64,000 nt of DNA from Blepharisma stoltei. Its lineage: Eukaryota; Ciliophora; Heterotrichea; Heterotrichida; Blepharismidae. The stretch's first letter is position 1; each line of letters begins with the position of its first letter. Location of the stretch: assembly GCA_914767885.1 (NCBI GenBank), contig CAJZBQ010000017.1, positions 62,001 through 126,000 of the forward strand, given 5' to 3'. The translations under genes and the position numbers were made by a program. Positions 45,316-55,242 of the stretch are shown piece by piece. Below the pieces are notes generated by a model, which saw only the letters and a list, made by a program, of their open reading frames with translations, had not been told where the DNA came from and ran no database searches.

Positions 45316-47810
45316 ATGAGCTCACGAACCCGTCGCATATCGCAAGATTCACAAGAAAACCAAATCATTGAAGAGAGAATTGTCAAGGTCAACGGAGACG
45401 TCGCAATTAAGTCTTACACCAAAGGCAGATTCCTCGGGAAAGGGGGGTTTGCCAAGGTGTACGAATTTTTGTCCCTGGACACTAAACAAGTTTTCGCAGC
45501 CAAAGTCATCCCTAAGGCTTCTCTTTCTAAAGCAAGGGCAAGGCAAAAGTTGATGAGCGAAATTAAAATCCACCGGTCTTTGCACCATACCAATATAGTT
45601 CGTTTCGAGCATTTTTTTGAGGACGACGAAAACGTTTATATACTGCTCGAGCTCTGTGCCAACCAGACTCTTAATGAGCTGATGCGCAGAAGGAAGCGGC
45701 TGACAGAAATTGAAGCCCAGTGCTACCTGTCGCAAACAATTTCTGCATTAAAGTACTTGCATGAACATAGAGTAATTCATAGGGATATCAAGCTGGGAAA
45801 TTTGTTTTTGACTGACAAAATGGAGCTGAAATTAGGGGATTTTGGCTTGGCGACCAAGCTGGAGTTTGATGGGGAGAGGAAAAGGACGATCTGTGGGACG
45901 CCGAATTATATCGCCCCAGAGGTGCTGGATGGAAAGCAAGGCCACAGCTATGAAGTCGATGTATGGAGCCTTGGAGTGCTTGCATATACTTTATTAGTAG
46001 GAAAGCCGCCTTTTGAGACGTCAGATGTGAAGACTACTTATAGAAGAATAAAGATGAATGCCTACGCATTCCCTGACCATGTCTCAGTATCTGATGAGGC
46101 AAAATCATTGATTTCGATGATGCTTACTAATGACCCTGCTATGAGGCCAACACTAGACCAGGTGCTGGAGCAATCCTTTTTTACGAAAAACGTAATTCCT
46201 AAATTAATGCAAGCTGGGACATTGGCTATTCCACCTTCGTCAAGCTATATAAAGCAATTCGAGCTCCCAACCCAAGCTATCAGAGGCCGCCCAGAATCTG
46301 CAAAAATGCAGTCTAAAACAGCGAGGTCTTCATCATTAACTCCGACAGACAATGAAAATGGCAAGACAACCACAAGGGAAGGGACTGCAACTGCTCGTGG
46401 AGGGTCAAGAGGCAGCTCTCGTGAAAGGACTCCGGAGCTGGGAGCAAGTGGGAATACGGCAAGGAAAACAGCTTGCTATTCTTCTTACATTCCGCCTGAT
46501 AATGGAGAAGGTCCTCAAGTTTGGGTAAAAAGCTGGGTTGACTACTCAAGCAAATATGGTTTAGGATATTTATTTTCAAATTCCTGTGTGGGAGTCTTCT
46601 TTAACGACTCCACTAAAATAATTGCAGACCCAGCTGGCTCCTTTTTCCAGTATATCCATAGAACAGGCCGCTCAAGAGATGAAGAAATTACGACGTACAC
46701 CCTCGATACTTTTCCAGACGAGCTAAAAAAGAAAGTTACATTACTGCAGCATTTCAGAAAGCATTTATCTAAGGATGAGCCTTCTACAAAGCTGGATATG
46801 ACTCAGCCTTTGATTTATGTCAAAAAATGACTCACGACAGCCCATGCTATTTTGTTCAGGTTAAGCAATAAAGTAGTCCAGGTAAATTTCCAGGACAAGA
46901 CAGAACTAATATTGTGCAGCGAAAGCAAAGTGGTGACTTAAAGGTTAAGTTAGGTTAGGTCAGGCTAGATTAAGTGATTAAAGTCAGGCTCAGCCATATT
47001 AGTGACGCAGCCATCAAAGACCTCCCATATAGGCGATTCAACCGCTTTTCGACTCCAGCCCAGAAGGTCTTTTCCTGGAAGGTGGATGCCACTTCTGGTA
47101 TATTCTGTCTCCTCCTTGCCTTGAGGCTTACGTCTTGAGTAGACGGCTTATAGATTTCTGCAGCCCTGCTACGGGCGATTGGAGTACCTTGATTGCAAGG
47201 ATTCTTGGAGTCTATCGGTTGTTGAAGTGCCTTCTTTCGATAGCTACAGAAAAAGACTCTACTCCAGTTTCTAGGTAGAGGAATGCCCATGGGCCCTCGT
47301 ATTCAAATGACGTTGTTGAGCACCTTCGCTTACAACCACAGGAAAGCAGCCAAAACCTACCAGGATATACATTTTTGAGGCTGCACTTAATTCTCGGCTT
47401 GCAGTCAATCCAGCTCACTGTAGGAATGTCTGGACTGTGCGCAAAGAGGGCAAGTTGACACATGTCGCCGTTTTAATTATATTGGTGACTTTAGGTATGA
47501 GGTAAAATTACAGTAAATTTTTCTTATGAAATTATCTGCTTTTTAATCTAAAACTAGATCTTTTATTCCATTTTACAGAAAAAAATTATTGTAATTTGCC
47601 TGGAAAATTTATGTATACCCAGTGACTTATATGAACAAGCTAGGAGAAAGAAGCGTGTATCCTTTAAATACAGCAATGGAAAGCGGAAATAACGAGATGA
47701 CAAAGAGACTGAGATACACGAAAGAAGTTCTGACAAACATGCTACAGCCTCAGCAGAGCGCTGGAACTGGAGAATACAGGCCTCCAATCACTGACCGTGA
47801 GATAATATAA
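45316..47810 (+). CDS. PLK: Polo-like kinase, interrupted in the second polo box
   Basis: Exons 45316-46939 and 47629-47810 give 601 residues. Kinase domain ~residues 35-295: LGKGGFAKVYE, HRDIKLGN, DFGLA and GTPNYIAPEV. Two polo boxes follow: WVDYSSKYGLGYLFSNSCVG (box 1) and LFRLSNKVVQVNFQDKTE (box 2), which bind phosphopeptides and steer the kinase to centrosome or basal body, kinetochore and midzone. The 689-bp interruption falls inside box 2. A TGA (KKWLTT) is Trp. The C-terminal end is duplicated downstream. Confidence 0.95.
46940..47628 (-). mobile_element. double insertion in PLK: SINE-like element plus 130-bp TIR piece
   Basis: Three copies of GTGACTT (46933-46939, 47485-47491, 47622-47628). 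The first interval (46940-47483) is a minus-strand SINE-like element: head aattaaaacggcgacatg at the right, tail ctaacctaacttaacc at the left. The second interval (47492-47621) is an AT-rich piece with ends TAGGTAT and ATACCCA. The whole insert is also bounded by TA (46939-46940 and 47628-47629), and removing it between those TAs restores VVTYMNKLGERS. Confidence 0.85.
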
Positions 47811-47830
47811 TAAAACTTTAGTAAATAATT

Positions 47831-48616
47831 ATGGTAGCCCCCAAATCTGTAAAGATGCGGTCTAAAACAAAGAGGTCTTCTTCACTACCTTCAACAATCA
47901 GCCTTTGTAAAAGGACTCCGAAGCTGGGAGCAAGGGGAAATCTGGCAAGGAAAGCAGCTTGCTATTCTTCTTACATTCCGCCTGATAATGGAGAAGGACC
48001 ACAAGTTTGGATTAAAAGCTGGGTTGACTACTCAAGCAAATACGGTTTAGGATATTTATTTTCAAATTCCTGTGTGGGAGTCTTCTTTAACGACTCCACC
48101 AAGATAATTGCAGACCCAGCTGGCTCCTTTTTTCAGTATATCCCTAGAGCAGGCCGTTCAAGAGACGAAGAAATTACGACGTACACCTTCGAAACTTTTC
48201 CAGACGAGTTAAAAAAGAAAGTCACATTACTGCAGCATTTCAGAAAGCGTTTATCTAAGGATGAGCCTTCTGCAAAGCTTGATATGACTCAGCAATTTAC
48301 AAAGCTTGATATGACTCAGCCTTTGATTTATGTCCAAAAATGGCGCACGACACCCTATGCTATTTTATTCAAGTTAAGCAATAATTTAGTCCAGGTAAAT
48401 TTCCAAGACAAGACAGAACTAATATTGTGCAGCAATAGTATGTTGGTGATTTATATGAACAAGCTGGGAGAAAGAAGTGTGTATCCTTTAAATACAGCTA
48501 TGGATAGTGAAAATAAGGAGATGACAAAGAGACTAATATACACGAAAAAAGTTCTGAGAAGTATGCTGCAGCCTCGCAGACGGCTGGAACTGGAGAATGC
48601 ACTCCTCAATTACTGA
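47831..48616 (+). CDS. kinase-less polo-box protein (tandem partial copy of PLK)
   Basis: 261 residues. After 20-40 unique-looking residues it repeats the PLK C-terminal region with both polo boxes intact, and lacks any kinase domain. An in-frame duplication of a KLDMTQ-containing segment is visible near residue 155. Its ATG and the ~20 bp before it resemble the start of TTC1 (gtaaataattatgg), not PLK. If expressed it could compete with PLK for phosphopeptide targets. Confidence 0.75.
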   Translation: MVAPKSVKMRSKTKRSSSLPSTISLCKRTPKLGARGNLARKAACYSSYIPPDNGEGPQVWIKSWVDYSSKYGLGYLFSNSCVGVFFNDSTKIIADPAGSFFQYIPRAGRSRDEEITTYTFETFPDELKKKVTLLQHFRKRLSKDEPSAKLDMTQQFTKLDMTQPLIYVQKWRTTPYAILFKLSNNLVQVNFQDKTELILCSNSMLVIYMNKLGERSVYPLNTAMDSENKEMTKRLIYTKKVLRSMLQPRRRLELENALLNY

Positions 48617-48653
48617 ACGCGAGATAATATAATAGAAAATCTAGTAAATAATT

Positions 48654-49435
48654 ATGGAACCCCCCGAATCGGCAAAAATGGAGACTGAATCAGCGAAATC
48701 TCCTTTATTATCTCGGACAGACAATGAAAACTGCAAAACAGCAATAACGGAAGTGACTGCTGCAACTGCTCGTGGAGGGTCAAGAGACAGCTCTTGTGAA
48801 GGGACTCCGGAGCTGGGAGCTTACTATTCTTCTTATATTCCGCCTGATAATGGAGAAGGACCTCAAATTTGGGTAAAAAGCTGGGTTGATTACTCAAGCA
48901 AATATGGTTTAGGATATTTATTTTCAAATTCCTGTGTAGGAGTCTTCTTTAACGACTCCACTAAAATAATGCAGATCCAGCTGGCTCCTTTTTCCAATAT
49001 ATCCCTAAAACAGGCCGCTCAAGAGACCTAGAAATTACGACGTACACCCTCGAAACTTTTCCAGACAAGATAAAAAAGAAAGTTACATTACTGCAGCATT
49101 TCAAAAACTATTTATCTAAGGATGAGCCTTAAACAAAGTTTGATATGACTCAGCCTTTGATTTATGTCAAAAATTGGTTCACGACAGACCATGCTATTTT
49201 GTTCAGGTTAAGCAATAATTTAGTCCAGGTAAATTTCCAGGACAAGACAGAACTAATAGTGTGCTGCAAAAGCATGCTGATGATTTATATGAACGAGCTG
49301 GGAGAAAGAAGCGTTTATCCTTTAAATGCAGCTATGGATAGCGAAAATAATGAGATGACAAAGAAGCTAATATGCACGAAAGAAGTTCTGAGAAGCATGC
49401 TAAAGCCTAAGCGGAACGACGGAACTGGAGAATAA
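48654..49435 (+). pseudogene. second tandem polo-box copy, frameshifted
   Basis: Same layout and same TTC1-like start as the copy at 47831, but one base is missing near 48968 (aaaataatgcag against aaaataattgcag in the other copies), and a TAA replaces a Ser codon near 49130. The polo-box 2 part remains readable (49145-49435). Confidence 0.8.
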
Positions 49436-49490
49436 AGGCTTCCAATCACTGACCGTGAAGATAATATAATAGAAACTTTAGTAAATAATT

Positions 49491-50215
49491 ATGGAACTCA
49501 CACCTGCAGAACTTAAAGATCAAGGAAACAGGCTTTTTAAGGAGGGTCACTACCCTGAAGCTATAGAAAGCTATAGGCTATAGCGCTTTCCCGAGGATGG
49601 TGCGGAATGGCGCCATCCTCGGGAAAGTCAACTAAGCATCCACACGGGAACTGGGTGTTCCACGTGTGGATGCCATTTTTGACATGTGGGATCCAAACTT
49701 CCACATGTCAAAATGGCATCCACACGTGGAACTCCCAGTTCCCGTGTGGGTGCCTTCCTGGCTTTCCCGAGGATGGCGCCATTCCGCGCCATCCTCGGGA
49801 AAGCGCTATAGCTATTGAAAATGCAGATGACGATCTAAAAGCCATTTGCTTCGGAAATATCAGTTCCTGCTATTACCGATTAGGCGAGCTTACTATGGCA
49901 GTGGACTATGCTGACAGAGCCTTAGAGCTGAAGTCTGATTATCAAAAGGTAAGGGAACGGAAAATCACAATTCTTCTGCAAGAAAATAAGCCAAAAGAAG
50001 CTAAAGAAGAAATGGAAAAAGGCGAAATCAGCGAGGATCTTAAAATAGAAGTCGAAAAAGCGGAAAAAGAGTCCTTTGAAAAGGAAAAAGAAGAAATGAT
50101 GGGAAAATTGAAGGACTTGGGGAATACTGTGCTAGGGAAATTTGGGTTAAGTTTGGATAACTTCAAGGTACAAAAGCAAGATAATGGAGGGTATAGCATC
50201 AACTTCAATAGATAA
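49491..50215 (+). CDS. TTC1: TTC1-like TPR co-chaperone, split by a palindromic IES
   Basis: Exons 49491-49580 and 49811-50215 give 164 residues. A TPR array begins at once (ELKDQGNRLFKEGHYPEAIE, then NISSCYYRLGELTMAVDYAD), and the C-terminus (LKDLGNTVLGKFGLSLDNFK, then GGYSINFNR) is the TTC1 tail. TTC1 binds Hsp90/Hsp70 and some receptors. The usual acidic N-terminal extension is absent. Removal of the IES joins ESYRL to AIENADD. Confidence 0.88.
49581..49810. mobile_element. 230-bp nested palindrome, TA-bounded IES
   Basis: TATAGCGCTTTCCCGAGG and its inverse at the ends. Each ~48-bp end is itself a hairpin (ctttcccgaggatgg facing ccatcctcgggaaag), and the two middle arms (catccacacgggaactgg, tgacatgtgg) pair too, so the whole can fold as one long hairpin or as a cruciform with side hairpins. 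GC-rich, unlike the host. Confidence 0.95.
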
Positions 50216-50258
50216 TGCATATATAAAATAAAAATTCCAGAATTTTCATCATAATAAT

Positions 50259-50543
50259 ATGAGTGGAAATCCAGATCATGAAGTAGAGGATACTATGAAT
50301 AGGATAAATAAAATATTTTTTGGCTACTCATGCTTCTCGTTAGGTGCAAGCTATTTTATTAACTCAGTCTGAAAGACTTATCCAATTCAAAAAGCATTAA
50401 TTCTTATTCCATCTTCGCTGGCTTTTTCAGCATTTCTTACTTGGCTACATATTCACAAATCTTTTACATCTAAAGAAAAAGCTATACTATCAGAGGAGAT
50501 TGAGAAGAAATATAATCAGTTTAATAAATCTAATAAAAAATAA
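50259..50543 (+). CDS. small two-helix membrane protein, unknown
   Basis: 94 residues, one TGA as Trp. Two hydrophobic segments (IFFGYSCFSLGASYFI and ALILIPSSLAFSAFLTWLHI) followed by a charged helix. No family recognised. Confidence 0.6.
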
Positions 50544-50559
50544 CGAAATTCTCAAATAT

Positions 50560-51562
50560 TCAGTGATGTATCTGAAAGTGTTTCTAATGAAGCTATTACT
50601 AATGGGAAAAAGATAAATAAGATAATGAAGTTTTGAAAAGTAAAATAGAAATCTGTAGCCTTACTAAAATGAATTTGGTCAATTTGGTCAGGATTTTGTC
50701 AGAAGATATAGAAAGAAAAAAGTGAAAAGTAAGCCGAATCTCTTTCAAGATACTTTTAGATGAAGGTGGATGAAGAGAGAAAAACTCAAAATGAGGCCAA
50801 GCGCAACCTCAGGCAGCATCTCATTATGGTAAGGAAATCCTGAAAAATCCAATTGAAGAATTTTTTGTGATTGTGAAAATAAATATCTTGAAATAAAGCA
50901 GAAAATTGCTCTAAAATTAAAGGCGAACAAGAAATAGCAAAAGAGGAAAAAATAATTGAAAATGCAAATAAGAGAGGCGATAGGAGTCTTTTAGAAGCAA
51001 CTGAGCAGAGCATTTATTTAAATCAATTTTTTTCAGATAAATGATTAGATTAGATTAGATTAATTAGTTTTAGCGGGTCACGGAGGTTTATTTCAGCCTC
51101 TACCCAGCGCTGCCAGCTTCAGGCTTGCGCCCTAAGCACCGGCTCTGTAGCTCACTCCATTTTCTGTCGACGTCACACCAAAAAATGGTGACGTCGCCAT
51201 CTGACAGGGAGACTCACCCAGGTACTCCTTTGATCAGGGTCTAGTGACCCGGCGCCGTCCTTTCTGGGGAGGGGGAAAAGTAGCCTTCCGGAGTCTTCTT
51301 CAGGTCCCCAAGCTCCACTACAAGCTTCCTCACTTCCTTCTAGTCCTGAAGTGTGACTCCTGATTCTGCGGCTCTGGTCTTCTCGTCTTTGTGAGAGGTA
51401 AAAAAACCTTGTCGTGGTGTCCCGACCAAGGTAAAAAAAACCCACCCTGGACACAATATCCAGGCCCCGTTTACTTCTTAAACCCGTAGTCCCTGAGGGT
51501 ACAGGAGAAGGACGGGTCGGATGGCTCGCCATTTTAATTGTGTAACAGATAAATGAAGAATA
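50560..51562 (+). pseudogene. fragmentary coiled-coil gene with SINE-like insertion
   Basis: Plus-strand frames change several times: KVDEERKTQNEAKRNLRQHL near 50765, then KIKGEQEIAKEEKIIENANK to FFSDKW at 51044. After the element the frame reaches TAG at about 51562. No micro-intron set was found that unites them, so it is either decayed or more complex than I can resolve. Confidence 0.35.
51045..51556 (-). mobile_element. SINE-like element, 11-bp duplication
   Basis: 501 bp between CAGATAAATGA (51034-51044 and 51546-51556). The tail at the left is ttagattagattagatt; the head at the right reads aattaaaatggcgagcc on the minus strand. GC-rich, no long frame. It shares agggagactcaccc with the MLH1 element and its head with the 28517 element. 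Confidence 0.88.
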
Positions 51563-52200
51563 TAGATATTGAAAGAGCATCGACTAGTTTGCTTTGAATT
51601 ATTTCCCTCGCAATTATTGAAATATATTGAGATTCGAATTTTTCTAGGTCTCCAAATTTATAAATTTCAGGAGGTTGGCTTGATACATTTTAATTTAAAT
51701 AACAAAAATGGGTAACACTTAAAGAAGGGAAAACAAAATAATAAAGCAAAAAATGTAAAATTCTCAACATTTGCAAATAATGCAATTTCAAATAGGATCA
51801 TGATAGCAAATCATGCAGCAATAAAAATTATTAACAATAGACATAGTATAATAAACTTAAAGTTTATTATACAATAAAACGACCAATGATACTGTTTAGC
51901 AGCATCAAAGTAAGTGCAATATTTTTTCTTACATCTTTAAATGATTAGCCTAGCCAATTCCATTATTTTGAAAATTTCAAATTAGCTTAGAAATGATTCA
52001 AACACCTCAGATTCATTCTTTTAAATTAGTGCTGTATGCTCATTCTATTATATTCCAGAAACCAAAAAGTGTTAATGCCACTTCTAATTTTTATTCGTTT
52101 CTCTTTAAAAGTCCATTAGTGGCACATAAAATTTATCGTTAAAAACAAACATAAAAGAAATCAGTAATAAGATTAGAAATCTAATAATAGGAAAAAATAA
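51563..52200. other. AT-rich intergenic stretch
   Basis: About 640 bp; no coding frame, insert end or repeat recognised, apart from a small palindrome (aaactttaagtttatt type) near 51855. Confidence 0.35.
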
Positions 52201-55036
52201 ATGCTTCACAATTTCGGTGGTGGTGAAGAACAAGCATTAACTGCAAGAAGCCAAGGAGCTTTTTCTTCGATAACAAGAGACAGCAAATATAGAGGAAAAT
52301 ACAAAAGTGTGAATCCACGGAGCAGAACTTTGCAGGAAAAATTGGAAAGTGAACTGTATAAATTAAACGGCTGCACCGATTTCTCATTTGCCCCTACACT
52401 TTGTGAGAAGAGTGTAAAAATCCACACTTCCAACATGAGATCCCAAACAGTGGATAGATTTGTGCAGAAAGAACACAAAAATAAAAAGCAATTCAAAGTA
52501 AAAAGCTGAATTTTTCAGCCGACTATTGGAACATTAAGACAGAGGCAGTCAATGTTTATACAAAAATCTCTTCCGATGAGCGTGGATGTGAGAATAAATG
52601 AAAATGAGATGGGGAGATCTGTAAAAAAATTCGAAATCACCAAAAGTTTTTCTGTTGATAAAAGCTTGGTTTCTAAAGATGAAAGCGATTTTTTAAGTCG
52701 AAGCTTATTCCACACCTCCGTGAGTGAACAAAACCATTAGAAAAATCGCTATTTTTTGCCCAAAAACCCACCCTCTATGAGCGAACAGAAATTTTTTTAA
52801 TAGAAAAATTTTTTATGGAAAAAAAATTTGATATATAAATGATAATTATTTTAATGAAATCTAGAGCTAATTCTGTTTAATTTTTAAAACAAATTGCTTT
52901 TTAAAACATAAATTTTATAAATTAAATTAATATTTGCTTTCCAATTTTTGTGATTTAGGATTTTTTAAATCTCGAAAAAAATATTTTTTATAAAATTTAT
53001 ATATAAATTTTTGTAACAAAAAAAATTTAACATCCCGTGATTGAACAAAATTTTTTGTTCACACACGGAGAGGGGGGGAGTTAGATGACGTTAGTAAAGA
53101 ACTTGGCAGGCGTCCCAACGAAATTGTTGATTTCGATAAGGCAAATGGAAAAATCCAAGAGAAAATTGAAGAAGAGAAAGAGGCTGAGGTAGAAGTTGAA
53201 AAGAAACCAAATGAAATTATTGAAAATCATATCAATAGAGCTCAAGAAGAAAAAGTTGAGTTAGAGAAAATTGAAGAAAAGGTAGAAACAAAAGAAAAAG
53301 AAGAAAATAAGAAGGAAGAAAGCAAAAAAATAGTAGAAGAAGTCAAAGAGGACGGCCAAGTGCTGAAATCAAAAAGTCTATCGAAAATAAGTTTTTCTGC
53401 GAAAGATAAAAAGCTAAAAGACACAAGGACAGTTCAAAAGTCGAAAACCATTGCTATGAAAGCAGATAATAAGCTAAAGAAAGCAGCAAAAGATGAGCTA
53501 AAAGTAAATAAAGAGGAGACCAAGCCAGCAGAGGTACCTCAAATTCCACCTGAAATAGCACCTGCAGATGCAAAAGTTCAAGAGAAGAAAGTTGACTTCA
53601 AAATTGCTGATACGGAGCCAAAAGCTGAAGATAAGCAGCCAAAAGGAAAAGCTGCACCTGAACTGAGAGAAATAAAAGAAGATCTAAAAGAGGAGAAGCC
53701 TCATGAAGAAAACGAAGCAGATAAAACAGCTGAAAGCAAAACAAAACGTTCCCCAAAGAAAATTGCTAAGTCAAAGACTGTTAAGCCAAGATCAGGAAGC
53801 ATAAAATCTTCCAAAGAAGGGCAAAGCTCAGAATCCACTCCAAAGAATGATATAGAAGAATCCAAAATCGGCAAAAAAGTTGGGATAAAAATCCAAAATA
53901 TTGGAGAATATGAAAAATTGGGAAAGTCTCAAAGTCTTAGCAATATATCAGATCTTACAACTGGTAGGACTTCTATCCCTGAAAAGCAGGCTGAGCCTAA
54001 TAATGAAATTGTGAAAAACAAGGAAGAACTCCACGCAAATACTGATGAGATAATAATGGTTAAAAGCTTGGATTTGATAAGAGCTCAATCAGAAAGTGCA
54101 GAAATTAAACAAGAAAAGGAATCTACTTTAAAAAAAACACTAAATACAGCTACAGAAGAAAAGAAAAAAACTCGAGGTGAAGCAAAGCATAGCTCCTTGG
54201 TAAGCACGCAAAAAACTACAAAAACAATTAAAAAATCAAAATCTAATGAAAAAATTACTACTAAAAAAGAAATAAATGCTGAAGCAGAGCAAAACCCTGA
54301 ACCAAAAGTTGAGGAGAAAAAAGAAGAATTAATAGCTACTGTAAAGCAAGAGCCAGTTGCTACAAAAGAAGAGGTCAAGATTGAAGCTGCTCCAATAAAC
54401 CCTGAAGAAGAAAAACAAGATAAGCCAGCCCCTAAAAAGAAGCGGAAATCCAATTCTTCTTCAACGATCGAAGAGCAGCCCAAAGAAGAGCAAAAATCTA
54501 AAAAAACTCCAAAACTTAAACATAAAACAGTCCCAAAATCTCCTGAGCCAGAGTCTGCCAAAGAAGAAAAAAATGAGGCCACTTCTTTAAAAAGCAAAGA
54601 CGACACAAAAGTTCTTCCAAAAGAAGAGAAAAAAACTAATCATAAAAAAGGAAAAAGTATTGGGCAGCCTATCGCAGAAGAGAAAAAAATTGAAACTCCA
54701 CAAGAGGTCCCTAAGAAAATTGAAGAAGAAAAAACGACTCCTTGGAGCCAGCAAGTAGATGAGGGAAATGGAGAAACTGTTGAAGAAGAAACCAAACTAG
54801 TCAAACAAAAATCAACTAAAAAAATCGAAGAAACTAAAGCAAAAGCCCCAAATAAGGCTGCTGGGAAAAAATTGAATGTTAAAGCTACAGTAAAAGGGGT
54901 TACTAAAATTATCCATTTCAGCAGCACTGACTCTGCAGAAGATGTTGTGAAAGAGTTCACCGAAAAAAACGAGCTCAGCAAAAAGGACAGGGAAAATCTT
55001 TTGAAAGATATTACCCAACAGTTGAAGAAGAAATAA
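52201..55036 (+). CDS. long Lys/Glu-rich protein, unknown
   Basis: Exons 52201-52707 and 53084-55036 give 819 residues. The N-terminal ~170 are mixed; the rest is dominated by Lys, Glu, Pro and Ser with KSKSLSKI-like and KSQSLSNI-like repeats. The last ~60 residues (VKGVTKIIHFSSTDSAEDVV) look folded. The composition resembles cytoskeletal or chromatin-linked disordered proteins. The join at TTA gives SRSLDDVSKELGRRP. No family assigned. Confidence 0.75.
52708..53083 (-). mobile_element. class B insert, TTA repeats, antisense
   Basis: TTA at 52705-52707 and 53081-53083. The right end has the hairpin and GGGGGGGAG; the left end ttccacacctccgtgagtga has lost its C-run. Inner sequence is close to the copies at 5742 and 57455, including aaaaatcgctattttttgcc. 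Confidence 0.85.
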
Positions 55037-55242
55037 TTTAAAAGTATTTTAAAATAACCAGCCATTATGCGCAGATTGTCCTTTCTCTAAAAGTATCTAT
55101 AAAAACCTTTTTATCCAATTCTTCCCCCAAGCTCCCTAAATTTCTGTTTTTGATTAAAATTTTCTTTATTGACTTAATAGTGGTAATCTTGATTAATTGT
55201 TCACACTTTTTTCTGTAATAATTATAATTGAAATAATCAACA

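Noticed and set aside
46940-47483. SINE-like inserts acting as spliced introns
   Set aside because: No GT...AG at the duplication borders in the host sense strand in the loci examined.
54085-55065. Minus-strand frames of 140-170 codons inside the Lys/Glu-rich gene
   Set aside because: Ser/Phe-rich shadows of the Lys/Glu codons on the other strand; no domain.
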